A stretch of 64,000 bases of DNA from Burkholderiales bacterium (GCA_015075225.1 JABTUQ010000002.1:186001-250000), one strand, 5' to 3'. Positions 1 to 9,941 are shown, counted from the first letter of the stretch. Translations and numbers: made by a program. Notes: generated by a model not told the origin, from the letters alone.

Positions 1-1990
1 GGCAAAGACAGTGGCGTTCGATCTGGTATTCGACAGGCCCGGCAGCAATGTTCATCACGACCAGCAATTTGCTACGGCACTGGAACGTGCTGGGAATGTG
101 ATACTGGTGGAAAGGCTGGATTTCGAGGAAACCCGGTTTTCATCGGAACAATCTCCTGGCGCAGCGCCAAACAGTATCCTGCGGGAATACACAGGGAATA
201 TTTTGCCGGTCATTGGCAATGCTGCGCGTGCCCATGCACCTTTCCCGCTGCAAAAATCTTCCTGGGTGAGTTATTACTGGACGTTCAGGCCCGGTGGCGG
301 TGACAGACCTACACTACCATCGCTGTTGCTGCAACTGGCGTCCGCTGATATGTATGCTCATTTCCGCGATCTGCTGGCCAGTGTCGATTCTGGTTTGATC
401 AGGTTGCTTCCTGCAGAGATGAATACGGCCGATGTCGAGGATCTGGCACTTGATTTGCGCAATTTATTCATGCAGCGGCCTGATCTGGCTGAGCAGCTGC
501 AGCAAAAATTTCGGGGAATGCATCTGGATGCCGTGCAACAGCGCATTATCCGTGCACTGATCGATCTTTATGGCGGCAGTGAGGTGCGCTATCTGAATTT
601 TTACGGCCCGCCGCGCACGATTAGAACCCTGCCTTATCATCTGTTGCTGGAGGAAGATGGGGGTGAGCTGGATCTGGCAGGAAAAATCGTGTTTGTCGGT
701 TTTTCAGCGGAAACGGTTTCAGGCCAGGACCGGGTCAGGGACGATTACCAGACGGTGTTTTCCCTGCCGGATGGATTGACACTCAGCGGGGTGGAAATTG
801 CAGCCACCGCCATGGCTAATTTGCTGGAAGGAGAATCAATCCGCCCGGTATCGCCGGTGAACGGTGCAGCCATTCTGTTACTGCTGGGAGTGGGTGTCTG
901 TCTGCTGTGTTTTGTGATTCCGGCCAACACGACTTTGGTGCATGCGCTGGGGATGGCGCTGGCAGGTATCCTGGCGATTGGTGCTTATGGCTATGCCAGC
1001 ATCACCCTGTTCGGGCAACAGCAACTGTGGCTTCCCCTGGCTATTCCATTGATGGTGCAATTGCCTGCGGGAATCATCGGCATTGTTACGCTGCTGTATG
1101 TCGAGGCGGATCTGGAACGCAGGCGGATCAAAGCGCTATTTGGCGGTCACCGGCCAGAGCCGGTGGTGCGGGATATGGTGCGGAGCGCCGGGCCGGTACA
1201 TACGGAAGGGCAGCTGGTTTACGGAGCTTGTCTGGCGACGGATGCGGAAAAATATACTTCGCTTGCTGAAACTATGGACCCGCGCCAGCTTGCTGCACTC
1301 ATGCATGTCTATTACGAATGCCTGTTTGAACCAGTTGAGCGTTATCAGGGCAAGGTATCCGATGTGATTGGCGATGCCATGCTGGCCATCTGGGCGGCGG
1401 GTTCTGCTGATCCGCTTTTGCGCGAGCGGGCGTGTTTGGCTTGCCTGGACATGGTTCATGCAGTGGAGCGCTTCAATCTGGGCAGGCACGATCGCCCGCC
1501 GCTTCCTACCCGGCTCGGGCTGCATTTTGGTGAAATGGTGCTGGGTAACATCGGTGCGCGGCAGCATTATGAGTATCGTGCAGTGGGCGATATCGTCAAT
1601 ACGGCCAACCGCATTCAGGGGGTCAATAAATACCTGGGCACGCGGCTGCTGGTATCGGAAGAAGTGATCAAGGGACTGGAGAATCTGCTGTTGCGCCCAC
1701 TTGGACGGTTTTGCTACCAGGAAAATCACAGCCAGTCACACTGTTTGAGCTGGTTTCCCGTCAGGAGTAACAGCCATGCCGTGCAAAGGCAGCTTTGTGC
1801 CGCGTATACGCAGGCTTTGCGTGTTTATCAGACGGGTGATCAGGTAGGGGCATTGCGCCAGTTTGCCATGGTTCATCAACACTTCCCCGAAGATGGCCCT
1901 ACCCGGTTCATGCTTGCCTATTGCCGGGAATCCAGGGCTTTTTCTGTGCGGGAGACAGGGGGGCTGGTTATCTCTATGCAATCGAAATAG
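1..1990 (+). CDS. CHASE2-domain adenylate/guanylate cyclase (5' partial)
   Basis: Class III nucleotide cyclase that would make cAMP or cGMP in response to an extracytoplasmic signal. The frame is open to the left edge, and the first visible residues (FDRPGS..., then ALERAGNVIL) correspond to the middle of a CHASE2 domain, so the N-terminal membrane segment is missing; the GTG at 11 is not a believable start. Numbering from that GTG: rest of CHASE2 to about residue 280, hydrophobic membrane segments at about 283-365, class III catalytic domain at about 400-560 (GKVSDVIGDAMLAIW, then VGDIVNTANRIQ), and a short TPR-like tail. The next genes are a surface protein and a Crp-type regulator that could read the nucleotide; that link is inference. 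Family call is firm; cAMP versus cGMP cannot be decided here. Confidence 0.9.
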   Translation, partial: AKTVAFDLVFDRPGSNVHHDQQFATALERAGNVILVERLDFEETRFSSEQSPGAAPNSILREYTGNILPVIGNAARAHAPFPLQKSSWVSYYWTFRPGGGDRPTLPSLLLQLASADMYAHFRDLLASVDSGLIRLLPAEMNTADVEDLALDLRNLFMQRPDLAEQLQQKFRGMHLDAVQQRIIRALIDLYGGSEVRYLNFYGPPRTIRTLPYHLLLEEDGGELDLAGKIVFVGFSAETVSGQDRVRDDYQTVFSLPDGLTLSGVEIAATAMANLLEGESIRPVSPVNGAAILLLLGVGVCLLCFVIPANTTLVHALGMALAGILAIGAYGYASITLFGQQQLWLPLAIPLMVQLPAGIIGIVTLLYVEADLERRRIKALFGGHRPEPVVRDMVRSAGPVHTEGQLVYGACLATDAEKYTSLAETMDPRQLAALMHVYYECLFEPVERYQGKVSDVIGDAMLAIWAAGSADPLLRERACLACLDMVHAVERFNLGRHDRPPLPTRLGLHFGEMVLGNIGARQHYEYRAVGDIVNTANRIQGVNKYLGTRLLVSEEVIKGLENLLLRPLGRFCYQENHSQSHCLSWFPVRSNSHAVQRQLCAAYTQALRVYQTGDQVGALRQFAMVHQHFPEDGPTRFMLAYCRESRAFSVRETGGLVISMQSK

Positions 1991-2173
1991 CATCTGGCTC
2001 TTGGGTGGTATTTCCATCCGGCATATTGGTTTTTCTTTCTGTAACACCAAAAAATTCGTTGATACAACGGCTTGCCAGTTTGATCTGGATAATTGAATGC
2101 GGTTGTATTGGAGTTGCATGATCCGGCAATTTGTTATGATTGCCAGTTTTCCAAAGATGGAACAGGGTGATTT

Positions 2174-5100
2174 ATGGAAAAAGCACCACGGACCGGGTGG
2201 ATTCCTGCAACGCTGCAGCTGTTTTATAAAGCACTGCCAGGATTGTGCCTGCTCGTAATGGCGGGAGCTACCCCGATAGTTTTTGCAGAAGAGACATGCA
2301 ATCAGCCGGTGGCACGAATGGTTTCGTTGCAGGGGGCGGTGGAGTATCAACGGCCGGGGGATTCCGGCTGGCATCTGGTGGTTGCCGACAGCACATTTTG
2401 CGCCGGTGACCGGGTGAGGGTGCGTGCCAATAGCCGTGCCGCACTCCGGCTCAGCAACGAGAGCATGCTCCGGCTGGATCAGAGAACGGCCATCACCATC
2501 ATCGGCCCGGATGTTGAACAAAATACTGTGCTGGATTTGATGAACGGGGTGATGCATATCATTACCCGTACACCCAAGCCTTTCAAGGTTAGAACCCCCG
2601 TGGTCAATGCTAGTGTCGATGGTACGGAATTTCTGGTGAAGGCCGGCGGCAAAAATGATCCTGCTGCCGGGGCGATGGTTGTTGTCTATGAAGGCAAAGT
2701 CAAAACCGGGGAAGGCAAGGATGGTCTGGCGCTGACCAATCAGGAAGCGGCGGTATTTCAGGAGAATCAGCGCGGCAGGAAGGAGACCATGGCGCATCCG
2801 CTCGATGCGGTGCAATGGGCACTGCATTATCCGGTGCTGATTGATTTGCACTCTTGGTTTGGTCATGAAAATCAATCACCGGAAGTACGCCATGCAATCG
2901 GGCTGTATCAGCAGGGGAAGCTGGCGAAAGCGCTGGCCGAACTGAAACTCTTGCCAGCGGAGGCGTTGACGGCCGATGTGCTGATTTTACGTTCCGAGCT
3001 ATTGCTGACAGCCGGGCGGGTGGAGGAAGCACTGCCGGACCTGCAGCGGGCAGAGCAGCTCGAACCGGGCAACAGTGATGCGCTGGCGCTGCGTGCAATG
3101 GTATTCGTGACACAGAATCGCAAACAGGAAGCACTGACGTTGGCGGAGCAGGCGGTTCAAAACAACCCGGCTTCATCTACTGCAAGACTGGCGCTTTCCT
3201 ACGCCCAGCAGGCGCATTTTCAGATCGAAGCGGCATTGGCCAGTATCGGGGAGGCAGTCCGGCTTGACCCGCAAAATGCACTGGCCTGGGCGCGCCTGGC
3301 AGAATTGCAGATGTCTGCCGGGAAATCCGATGATGCATTGCAATCGGCCAACCGGGCAGTGAATCTCAATCCGGATTTGAGCAGAACACAAACTGTGCTG
3401 GGGTTTGCCCATTTATTGCAGATCAGAACACAACAGGCGGAAGCCGCTTTTTCGCGGGCGATTGCGCTCGATCAGGCTGATCCGATGCCCCGGCTGGGAA
3501 TCGGGATCGCGCGGATACGCGAGAACAGGCTGGAAGCCGGACGTATTGATATTGAAACGGCAGCCAGCCTTGATCCGGCCAGTTCTCTGATCCGTAGTTA
3601 TCTCGGAAAAGCCTATTTCGAAGAGAAGCGCTATCCGCTGGCCGATACTCAGTTTGATCTGGCCAAAACGCGTGATCCGAATGACCCCACCCCGTGGTTG
3701 TACGATGCCATTCAGAAACAGACGCAGAACCGGCCGGTGGAGGCATTGAGTGATGTTCAGAAATCGATTGAACTGAATGATAACCGGGCGATTTATCGTT
3801 CGCAGCTACTGCTGGATCAGGATCAGGCAGCGCGCGGCTCCAGTTTGGCGCGGATTTACGATAATCTCGGGTTTGAAGAGCGTGCGCTGATGGAAACGGC
3901 CAAATCGTTAAGCTTTGATCCAGCCAGCCATTCCGCGCATCGGTTTTTGTCCGATGCTTATGCCAATGTTCCGCGCCATGAAATCGCGCGGGTGAGCGAG
4001 CTGCTGCAGGCGCAACTGTTGCAGCCGGTCAACGTCAATCCGGTTCAGCCGCGCATGGCAGTGGCCGACCTCAATCTCATCACTGGCACAGGCCCTTCGG
4101 CACCAGGGTTCAATGAATTTGCGCCACTGATGGAGCGCAACAAGGCGCAACTGGTAGCTTCCGGCGTGTTTGGCAATCGTGGCACCTTTGGCGATGAAGT
4201 TGTGTTGTCCGGCGTATATGACCGAGCTTCGGTCAGTGTAGGGCAGTTTCATTACCAGACTGATGGATTCCGTCCCAATAATGACCAGAAGCACAATATC
4301 TATAACGCATTCATGCAGTACGCGGTGACGCCGGATTTGAATGTGCAGGCGGAGTTGCGCCGACGGGAAAAGCGGCATGGGGATTTGTTGATGGATTTCA
4401 ATCCAGACCGGTTTTCCGGGGTGAGACGCCTGAATCTCGATGAAGATACGGCGCGCATAGGGGCGATGTACCGGATTTCACCCCGGCAGAATTTCCTATT
4501 CTCGACGGTTTATACACATCAGGCGGCCGATGTCATAGAAGACCTGGGAGGAGATTTCCCGTTTTATGGAAATCAGCGCAGCCATGGCTATCAGGTCGAG
4601 GTGCAGCATATTTTTCGCAAGGAGCGGTTGAATGTGGTTACGGGAGGGGGAATTTACCGGATCAATCTGACGGACGATTTCAGAAAAAATGCTGATCCGC
4701 TGGTTTGCATGGTGATTGGTGGCTGTGAAAAATTGGGATCGGACCGGGAGCAGAATACAGCGTATCTGTATTCGAACCTGAACATACTCAGGAATACGGT
4801 AGCCACGCTGGGTTTCAGTTATCACGGTTACTCCGATAGCGCGGGTAATATCAATCGCAAGATCAGCGAAGTGGATCCCAAAATCGGGTTGCAGGTGGAT
4901 TTCCACAAAAATGTCCGTTTGCGCATGGCCTGGTTTGAGGCATTGAAGCGAGATTTGATTGGTCAGGCGACCATTGAGCCGACCCAGATCGCTGGATTCA
5001 ATCAGTTTTATGATGAAGCCAGCGGGACAAAATCACGTCGTAAGGCAGTCGGGCTGGATGTGCATGTTACCAGTGCTGTTTATGGTGGAGTGGAGGTATC

Positions 5101-5644
5101 CGAGCGCAATCTAGATGTGCCGGTAATAGCTATTGATCCCGTAATTGGTGCGCCAGACAGGGATTATTACTGGGAACGGCAGAGGGAACAATTGTTCCGG
5201 GGTTATGTTTATGGCACGCTTCGCCCGAATTGGGCGGTGGCAATTGAACCGGAATATGAAAAATTTGATAGAAGGGAATTTTCTCCAGATCAGCCGGTGA
5301 GCATTCATACCCTGAGAGCGCCCGTCAGTCTGAATTATTTTAATTCGAACGGGCTTTGGGCAAGGTTGACCGGCACCTATGTCATGCAGGATGTGAAATG
5401 GGGGCGGCTTGATGCGGATACCGGGCTTGATTGGGTGGAGAAAAAGGATTCCGACTTTTTCCTGCTGGATATGATTGCAGGATACAGATTGCCCGGGCGC
5501 AGGGGATTGCTGAGTTTTGAAGCCAGAAATCTGCTGAACAAGCATTTCTATTACAGGAATCAGCATCTTTATCTGTCGGAGCCTGCCTTGCCCAGATATG
5601 TCCCCGAGCGGACGCTGTTTGCCAGAATAACCCTGAATTTTTAA
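2174..5644 (+). CDS. FecR-domain / TPR / outer-membrane beta-barrel protein
   Basis: A 1156-residue exported protein of unusual architecture. A signal peptide (about residues 1-36, hydrophobic run ending near VFAEE) is followed by a FecR-type domain (about 45-170; GDRVRVRANSRAALRLSN is typical), a long stretch of TPR-like helical repeats (about 225-600), and a C-terminal region rich in alternating aromatic strands (about 630-1156) ending in phenylalanine, as outer-membrane barrels do. The last strands (SFEARNLLNK) resemble TonB-dependent receptors. TPR plus barrel also recalls polysaccharide exporters such as PgaA and BcsC, so export porin and receptor are both possible. It probably sits in the outer membrane with FecR and TPR parts in the periplasm. 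Translation start ATG is preceded by AGGGTG. The next gene follows after 17 bp, suggesting one operon. Confidence 0.75.
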   Translation: MEKAPRTGWIPATLQLFYKALPGLCLLVMAGATPIVFAEETCNQPVARMVSLQGAVEYQRPGDSGWHLVVADSTFCAGDRVRVRANSRAALRLSNESMLRLDQRTAITIIGPDVEQNTVLDLMNGVMHIITRTPKPFKVRTPVVNASVDGTEFLVKAGGKNDPAAGAMVVVYEGKVKTGEGKDGLALTNQEAAVFQENQRGRKETMAHPLDAVQWALHYPVLIDLHSWFGHENQSPEVRHAIGLYQQGKLAKALAELKLLPAEALTADVLILRSELLLTAGRVEEALPDLQRAEQLEPGNSDALALRAMVFVTQNRKQEALTLAEQAVQNNPASSTARLALSYAQQAHFQIEAALASIGEAVRLDPQNALAWARLAELQMSAGKSDDALQSANRAVNLNPDLSRTQTVLGFAHLLQIRTQQAEAAFSRAIALDQADPMPRLGIGIARIRENRLEAGRIDIETAASLDPASSLIRSYLGKAYFEEKRYPLADTQFDLAKTRDPNDPTPWLYDAIQKQTQNRPVEALSDVQKSIELNDNRAIYRSQLLLDQDQAARGSSLARIYDNLGFEERALMETAKSLSFDPASHSAHRFLSDAYANVPRHEIARVSELLQAQLLQPVNVNPVQPRMAVADLNLITGTGPSAPGFNEFAPLMERNKAQLVASGVFGNRGTFGDEVVLSGVYDRASVSVGQFHYQTDGFRPNNDQKHNIYNAFMQYAVTPDLNVQAELRRREKRHGDLLMDFNPDRFSGVRRLNLDEDTARIGAMYRISPRQNFLFSTVYTHQAADVIEDLGGDFPFYGNQRSHGYQVEVQHIFRKERLNVVTGGGIYRINLTDDFRKNADPLVCMVIGGCEKLGSDREQNTAYLYSNLNILRNTVATLGFSYHGYSDSAGNINRKISEVDPKIGLQVDFHKNVRLRMAWFEALKRDLIGQATIEPTQIAGFNQFYDEASGTKSRRKAVGLDVHVTSAVYGGVEVSERNLDVPVIAIDPVIGAPDRDYYWERQREQLFRGYVYGTLRPNWAVAIEPEYEKFDRREFSPDQPVSIHTLRAPVSLNYFNSNGLWARLTGTYVMQDVKWGRLDADTGLDWVEKKDSDFFLLDMIAGYRLPGRRGLLSFEARNLLNKHFYYRNQHLYLSEPALPRYVPERTLFARITLNF

Positions 5645-5661
5645 TAACCGGAGGAAGGATA

Positions 5662-6072
5662 ATGGGAGGTTACGATCGGGAAGCTCTGCTGACCAAATAC
5701 AGAATCAGTATTCTGGTCAATCTTGTTTTGCTGGTGATTATTCTTTTTTATCTGATGAAACTCGGTCAGGTGGGGATCCCGGTAGAAGTTGTGTCATACG
5801 AGAAGCAGGATTTGGCAGTCAAAAGCCTTGAGGATTTAACCGGGGAATCTGCAAAATCTGAAAAAACAGAGGGTGTGCTTGTCATTCAGAAAGAAGATGA
5901 TGGAGAAACAGGTATCATTTTTTATGGTAAGGAGCCTGGGATGGCAACCACGGGTGGCCTGGATGCCCGGGAGCTATTGTTGCAGCTGGGAAGCGGCAGT
6001 ATGAATGCCTATGCGGGAGGGGGGTGCAGTTCTACGTTTGTATACCGTGGACGGATTTATTGCGTACCCTGA
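5662..6072 (+). CDS. Small single-span membrane protein, unknown function
   Basis: I do not recognise this 136-residue protein. It has one clear N-terminal transmembrane segment (about residues 13-33, ILVNLVLLVIILFYLMKLG) and a soluble remainder, probably periplasmic, ending in a glycine-rich stretch and two cysteines (GGGCSSTF and the C-terminal YCVP). It starts 17 bp after the FecR-TPR-barrel gene behind a strong ribosome site (GGAGGAAGG), so it is very likely co-transcribed and may be a partner of that protein. No enzymatic motif is visible. Confidence 0.7.
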   Translation: MGGYDREALLTKYRISILVNLVLLVIILFYLMKLGQVGIPVEVVSYEKQDLAVKSLEDLTGESAKSEKTEGVLVIQKEDDGETGIIFYGKEPGMATTGGLDARELLLQLGSGSMNAYAGGGCSSTFVYRGRIYCVP

Positions 6073-6140
6073 TACTTGTGGCAAGATCACTTCGGAGATG
6101 GTGCCACATCTGCAACAAGCCGCTATAAGGAGTGACGATC

Positions 6141-6879
6141 ATGAATGCATGTGCCAATAATTTTAACAAGCCGATCAGAGGGGTAACGGGTGCCCAGCTA
6201 GCCGTGATCCGCGAATTTCAGGATTTTTCTGCAACAGATCTGAACATGATCGCGCAACCCTTGCAGCTGCAGCATTTTTGCCGGAGAAGAAATCATCCGT
6301 TATCTCGATCATAGTGATAGCGTATTTTTTGTGCTTGAGGGCAGTGTGCGGGTTCATTATTTCGGTTATTCCGGTGATGAGGTGATTTTGTGTGACTTGC
6401 CGCAAGGGGAGATTTTCGGTGAACTGACGGCAATTGATGGTCAGCCGAGATCAGCGGCAGTCGTAGCTCGATCCGATTCCTTGCTGGCTGTCATGTCAAA
6501 TCAGGCTTTTCAACAGCTGATATGTGAGAGTCCGGTGTTCTGCATGGCGATCATGCAGCGCCTGGCGGGGCAGATCCGCCGCCTGACCGAACGTGTATTT
6601 GATTTCAGCACGCTTGCTGTACGCAATCGTATTCATGCGGAACTGTTACGGTTGGCTAGGCAGAATATGGATTCCCCGAATACGGCTATTATCAATCCAG
6701 CGCCCACACATGCAGAGCTGGCTTGTTTTGTCAGTACGCACCGGGAGGCGGTTACCCGCGAATTAAGCGAGCTTGCCAGAAACGGCCTGATTCAGCGAAC
6801 AGGCCACGAGTTGCGCGTGCTTGATATTGAGAGATTAAGAAAAATGGTCGATACGGCGCGCGGCTCGATTGGAGATTAG
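6141..6879 (+). pseudogene. Crp/Fnr-family regulator, split by a 1-base frameshift
   Basis: Cyclic-nucleotide-type transcription regulator of about 245 residues if repaired. The first 46 or so codons run from the ATG at 6141 (AAGGAG eight bases upstream) and read FSATDLNMIAQPLQLQHF; the frame then fails in a run of five Ts at 6275-6279 and stops at 6314. Removing one T joins it to the other frame (FAGEEIIRYLDHSD... onward), which is open to 6879. The effector domain carries FGELTAIDGQPRSA, close to the Gly-Glu-Leu and Arg-Ser pattern used by CRP to hold cAMP. A winged helix follows (HAELACFVSTHREAVTRELSEL). Homopolymer location means a sequencing error or slippage is as likely as a real lesion. 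Downstream translation from 6331 alone would lack half of the sensory domain. Confidence 0.85.
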
Positions 6880-6907
6880 CGTTGTTGGCCTTTTGTTGCA
6901 GATTTGA

Positions 6908-7873
6908 TTATCTGCCGTTTCTTTCGGCGATATTGTGTTCCAGGGCGTCAATCATCAATCCTGCTACGTTGATTCCGGTCTGATCAGTGATTTCCCGCAT
7001 GCCGGTCGGGCTGGTGACGTTTATTTCTGTCAAATAGTCCCCGATGATGTCTAGACCCACTAGTATCAGGCCGCGCGCATAGAGAATCTGCCCGAGCGTT
7101 TCGGCAATTTCCCGATCCCGGGTTGATAGGGGTTGTGACCTGCCGGTGCCGCCGGCCGCCAGATTGCCGCGTGTTTCTCCCGGCTTGGGAATGCGGGCGA
7201 GAGCATGGTCAACAGGTTTTCCTGCGATCAGCAATATGCGTTTGTCACCTTCCCGGATTTCCGGCAAATAGCGCTGTGCCATGATGGTGCGCGTTCCGTA
7301 GCGCGTCAGTGTTTCGATAATAACGCCAGTGTTATGGCCGCTATTTTGAACGCGGAAAATGCCGGCGCCCCCCATGCCGTCCAGCGGCTTCAGGATAATG
7401 TCTTCGTGTTCCGCCAGAAATTCGAGAATCAGTTGTTCCTGGCTGGTAACCAGCGAGGGGGGGGTGAACTGGGGAAATTCGGCAGTGGCCAGTTTTTCGT
7501 TGTGGTCGCGAATGCCGCGCGGGCTGTTTACGACATAAGCACCTTGGCGTTCAGCCAGTTCCAGCAGATAGGTGCTGTAGATATATTCGGTATCGAAGGG
7601 CGGATCCTTGCGCATGAGTACAGCGTCGAATCCGGACAGGGGAATTTCTTCGGTAGCACCCTCGCTGTACCAGCGGTAAGGATTATCCGGAGGATCAATC
7701 AGTGTCAGTAGTCGTGCAAAACCGGCCACCCTATGATTTTTCCACGCCAGATCACTTTGTTGCAGGGTATACAGTTGATGGTGACGCGATGCGGCTTCAC
7801 GCATCATGGCATAGCTTGAATCCTTGCCGATTTTGATGCTGTCGAGCGGGTCGAGGATGAATGCCAGTTTCAT
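6908..7873 (-). CDS. gshB: Glutathione synthetase
   Basis: ATP-dependent ligation of glycine to gamma-glutamylcysteine, the second step of glutathione synthesis, in the cytoplasm. The 321-residue length fits the bacterial family. The N-terminal substrate domain includes the MRKDPPFDTEYIYSTYLLE block (about residues 86-105), and the ATP-grasp domain follows (ILKPLDGMGGAGIFRV near 160-175; LTEINVTSPTGMREI near 285-300). Its ATG overlaps the TGA of gshA by one base (TGATG at 7871-7875), so the two glutathione genes are translationally coupled. Confidence 0.95.
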   Translation of the reverse strand: MKLAFILDPLDSIKIGKDSSYAMMREAASRHHQLYTLQQSDLAWKNHRVAGFARLLTLIDPPDNPYRWYSEGATEEIPLSGFDAVLMRKDPPFDTEYIYSTYLLELAERQGAYVVNSPRGIRDHNEKLATAEFPQFTPPSLVTSQEQLILEFLAEHEDIILKPLDGMGGAGIFRVQNSGHNTGVIIETLTRYGTRTIMAQRYLPEIREGDKRILLIAGKPVDHALARIPKPGETRGNLAAGGTGRSQPLSTRDREIAETLGQILYARGLILVGLDIIGDYLTEINVTSPTGMREITDQTGINVAGLMIDALEHNIAERNGR

Positions 7874-9174
7874 CAGTTTTCAGTCAGTGCGGGTAGGGGT
7901 GTCTGCTGATACCGTTCCAGCTCAATGGCCGAGGCGAGCAGCGCGAGCCGGGCAATGACACCGTAAGTATAAAAACGGTTGGGAGCTGCATCCGGCTGAG
8001 CAGTAGGATCGGTCTGCATGCAGTTGGTGTCGAATGCCAGCGGCACGAAATGCATACCCGGCGCATTGAGATTTTCATCAATTCCCCGGCCGGTATGCAC
8101 CCGGTAGAACCCTCCCACGACATGGCGATCGATCATGTAGATCACCGGTTCGGCTACAGCTTGGTGAATACTCTCGAACGTGTGTACTCCTTCCTGTACC
8201 AGGACATTCTTGACTACAAGCCCTTCCTTGACGACAGCCATTTTGTTGCGTTGTTTGCGATTGAGCGCGTAGAGCTCGGAGCCATCCTTGATGCTCATGA
8301 TGCCCATGCCGTAAGTGCCTGAATCGGCCTTGCAGATGACAAACGGCTTTTCACTGATGCCATACTGGGCATATTTTTCCCTGATCTGTTGCAGAATTTC
8401 ATCCACGCCTGCTGCAACACACTCCAGTCCTTCTTTTTCATGAAAATCGACCTTTCCACAGGAGGTGAAATAAGGGTTGATGAGCCAGGGATCAATGTCG
8501 ATCAGATCTGCAAAATCCTGTGCTACGTTATCATAGGCGCTGAAGTGCCAGGATTTTCGGCGAGTGGCCCAGCCCGCGTGGAGTGGTGGAATGATCGTCT
8601 GATCCAGATTTTGCAGGACTTCAGGCACACCACCGGATAAATCATTGTTCAAAAGAATGGCGCAGGGATCAAAATCGCCGGTAACAAGCCTGTTTTCCTT
8701 GCGCTGTATGGGTTCCAGCAACAGGGAATCACCATTGGGCAGCGGGATGGGTAGAGGCTGGCTGATGTCGGGTAATAGCGAGCCTATGCGTACATTCATT
8801 CCTGCTTGCTGCATGATGGATTGCAACATGGCAATGTTTTGCAGGTAAAAGATATTGCGGGTATGGTTTTCCGGGATTAGCAGGATGTTATGGGCATCCG
8901 GGCAGATTTTTTCGACAGCTGTCATCATCGCCTGAATGCACAACGGAATGAAATCCGGGTTGAGATTGTTGAATCCGCCGGGAAACAGGTTGGTATCGAC
9001 CGGCGCCAGTTTGAAGCCGCTATTACGCAAATCAACCGAGCAATAAAATGGCACGGTGTGGTGCTGCCATTGCTTGCGGAACCAGTGTTCGATTGTCGGT
9101 TTTGCTGCCAGGATACGTCTTTCCAGATCCAGGGTGGGTGCATTCAGTGCATGAGTGAGGTGGGGTACCGGCAT
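7873..9174 (-). CDS. gshA: Glutamate-cysteine ligase (proteobacterial, ferroxidans type)
   Basis: First step of glutathione synthesis: ATP-dependent joining of glutamate and cysteine. The 433-residue protein belongs to the GshA type seen in Acidithiobacillus, Ralstonia and Nitrosomonas relatives rather than the E. coli type; recognisable blocks are NSGFKLAPVDTNLFPGGFNN (about residues 50-69) and KADSGTYGMGIM (about 284-295). It precedes gshB with a one-base overlap. About 180 bp separate its start from the divergent rplU promoter. Confidence 0.92.
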   Translation of the reverse strand: MPVPHLTHALNAPTLDLERRILAAKPTIEHWFRKQWQHHTVPFYCSVDLRNSGFKLAPVDTNLFPGGFNNLNPDFIPLCIQAMMTAVEKICPDAHNILLIPENHTRNIFYLQNIAMLQSIMQQAGMNVRIGSLLPDISQPLPIPLPNGDSLLLEPIQRKENRLVTGDFDPCAILLNNDLSGGVPEVLQNLDQTIIPPLHAGWATRRKSWHFSAYDNVAQDFADLIDIDPWLINPYFTSCGKVDFHEKEGLECVAAGVDEILQQIREKYAQYGISEKPFVICKADSGTYGMGIMSIKDGSELYALNRKQRNKMAVVKEGLVVKNVLVQEGVHTFESIHQAVAEPVIYMIDRHVVGGFYRVHTGRGIDENLNAPGMHFVPLAFDTNCMQTDPTAQPDAAPNRFYTYGVIARLALLASAIELERYQQTPLPALTEN

Positions 9175-9303
9175 GAGATATCCATAGCTTGGAAATAAAC
9201 CGCCAGATTATAACACTGACCCGGTCCGGCCAATTTTGTCTGCAGCAAGCGATGTTTGTGCCAGCATGCCTTAACACAGAATACTGTGGCACGACTGAAT
9301 TTA

Positions 9304-9333
9304 TTACACAAAATCTACGGACATCATTATAAT
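9304..9333 (+). promoter_or_regulatory. Probable sigma-70 promoter of rplU-rpmA
   Basis: A consensus -10 hexamer TATAAT lies at 9328-9333, with a weak -35 candidate TTACAC at 9304-9309 (18-bp spacer). It sits 26 bp before the rplU start in the divergent gap with gshA. Confidence 0.55.
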
Positions 9334-9359
9334 ACGCGGTTCTAGGACGGGAGATGGAT

Positions 9360-9671
9360 ATGTACGCAGTAATCAAGACAGGCGGTAAACAGTACCGGGT
9401 TGAAGTTGGGAATAAATTGAAGGTGGAAACATTGCCGGTAGGAGTGGGTAGTGATATCCAGCTGGGTGAAGTTCTGATGGTCGCGGATGGCGAGGTTGTA
9501 TCAACTGGTGCGCCGTTGCTTAATCAGGCGAAAGTCAGTGCAACAGTGCTTGGTCACGGACGGCATGACAAAGTGCGCATATTTAAAATGCGTCGCCGCA
9601 AGCATTATCAGAAGCGGCAAGGACACCGACAGAATTACACTGAAATTCAGATTACCGGTATTTCTGCATAA
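9360..9671 (+). CDS. rplU: 50S ribosomal protein L21
   Basis: Large-subunit ribosomal protein of 103 residues binding 23S rRNA. The N-terminus [17 protein letters not shown] and the C-terminal [17 protein letters not shown] are diagnostic. I chose the ATG at 9360 rather than that at 9354 because GGGAG at 9349-9353 is well spaced only for the former and L21 proteins normally start MYAVI. It is followed by rpmA after 12 bp in the standard order. Confidence 0.97.
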   Translation: MYAVIKTGGKQYRVEVGNKLKVETLPVGVGSDIQLGEVLMVADGEVVSTGAPLLNQAKVSATVLGHGRHDKVRIFKMRRRKHYQKRQGHRQNYTEIQITGISA

Positions 9672-9683
9672 GGAGATTGGTTC

Positions 9684-9941
9684 ATGGCACATAAAAAAGC
9701 GGGCGGTAGCTCCAGAAACGGGCGCGACTCTCATTCCAAACGATTGGGTGTAAAGCGCTATGGTGGCGAAATAATCAAGGCTGGTGGCATCATCGTGCGT
9801 CAGCGTGGCACAAAGTTTCACCCTGGTGAGAATGTTGGAATTGGACGTGATCACACTCTGTTTGCGAAAGTGGATGGAAAAATTGAATTTGTTGTCAAAG
9901 GCGAATTAAACCGGAGAACAGTCGTAGTTATTCCTTCCTGA
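9684..9941 (+). CDS. rpmA: 50S ribosomal protein L27
   Basis: Ribosomal protein of 85 residues whose N-terminus reaches the peptidyl-transferase centre. [16 protein letters not shown] is the family signature. AAGGAG at 9670-9675 is the ribosome site. A strong terminator follows, separating the ribosomal pair from obg. Confidence 0.98.
   Translation: MAHKKAGGSSRNGRDSHSKRLGVKRYGGEIIKAGGIIVRQRGTKFHPGENVGIGRDHTLFAKVDGKIEFVVKGELNRRTVVVIPS

Noticed and set aside
1736..2875. Long minus-strand open frame of 379 codons
   Set aside because: It is antisense to the cyclase and the FecR-TPR gene and has a low-complexity, non-protein-like composition; a shadow frame.
6331..6879. Treating the 3' part of the Crp gene as an independent short regulator
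   Set aside because: It would start in the middle of the cyclic-nucleotide domain, and the preceding sequence clearly encodes the missing part in the other frame.
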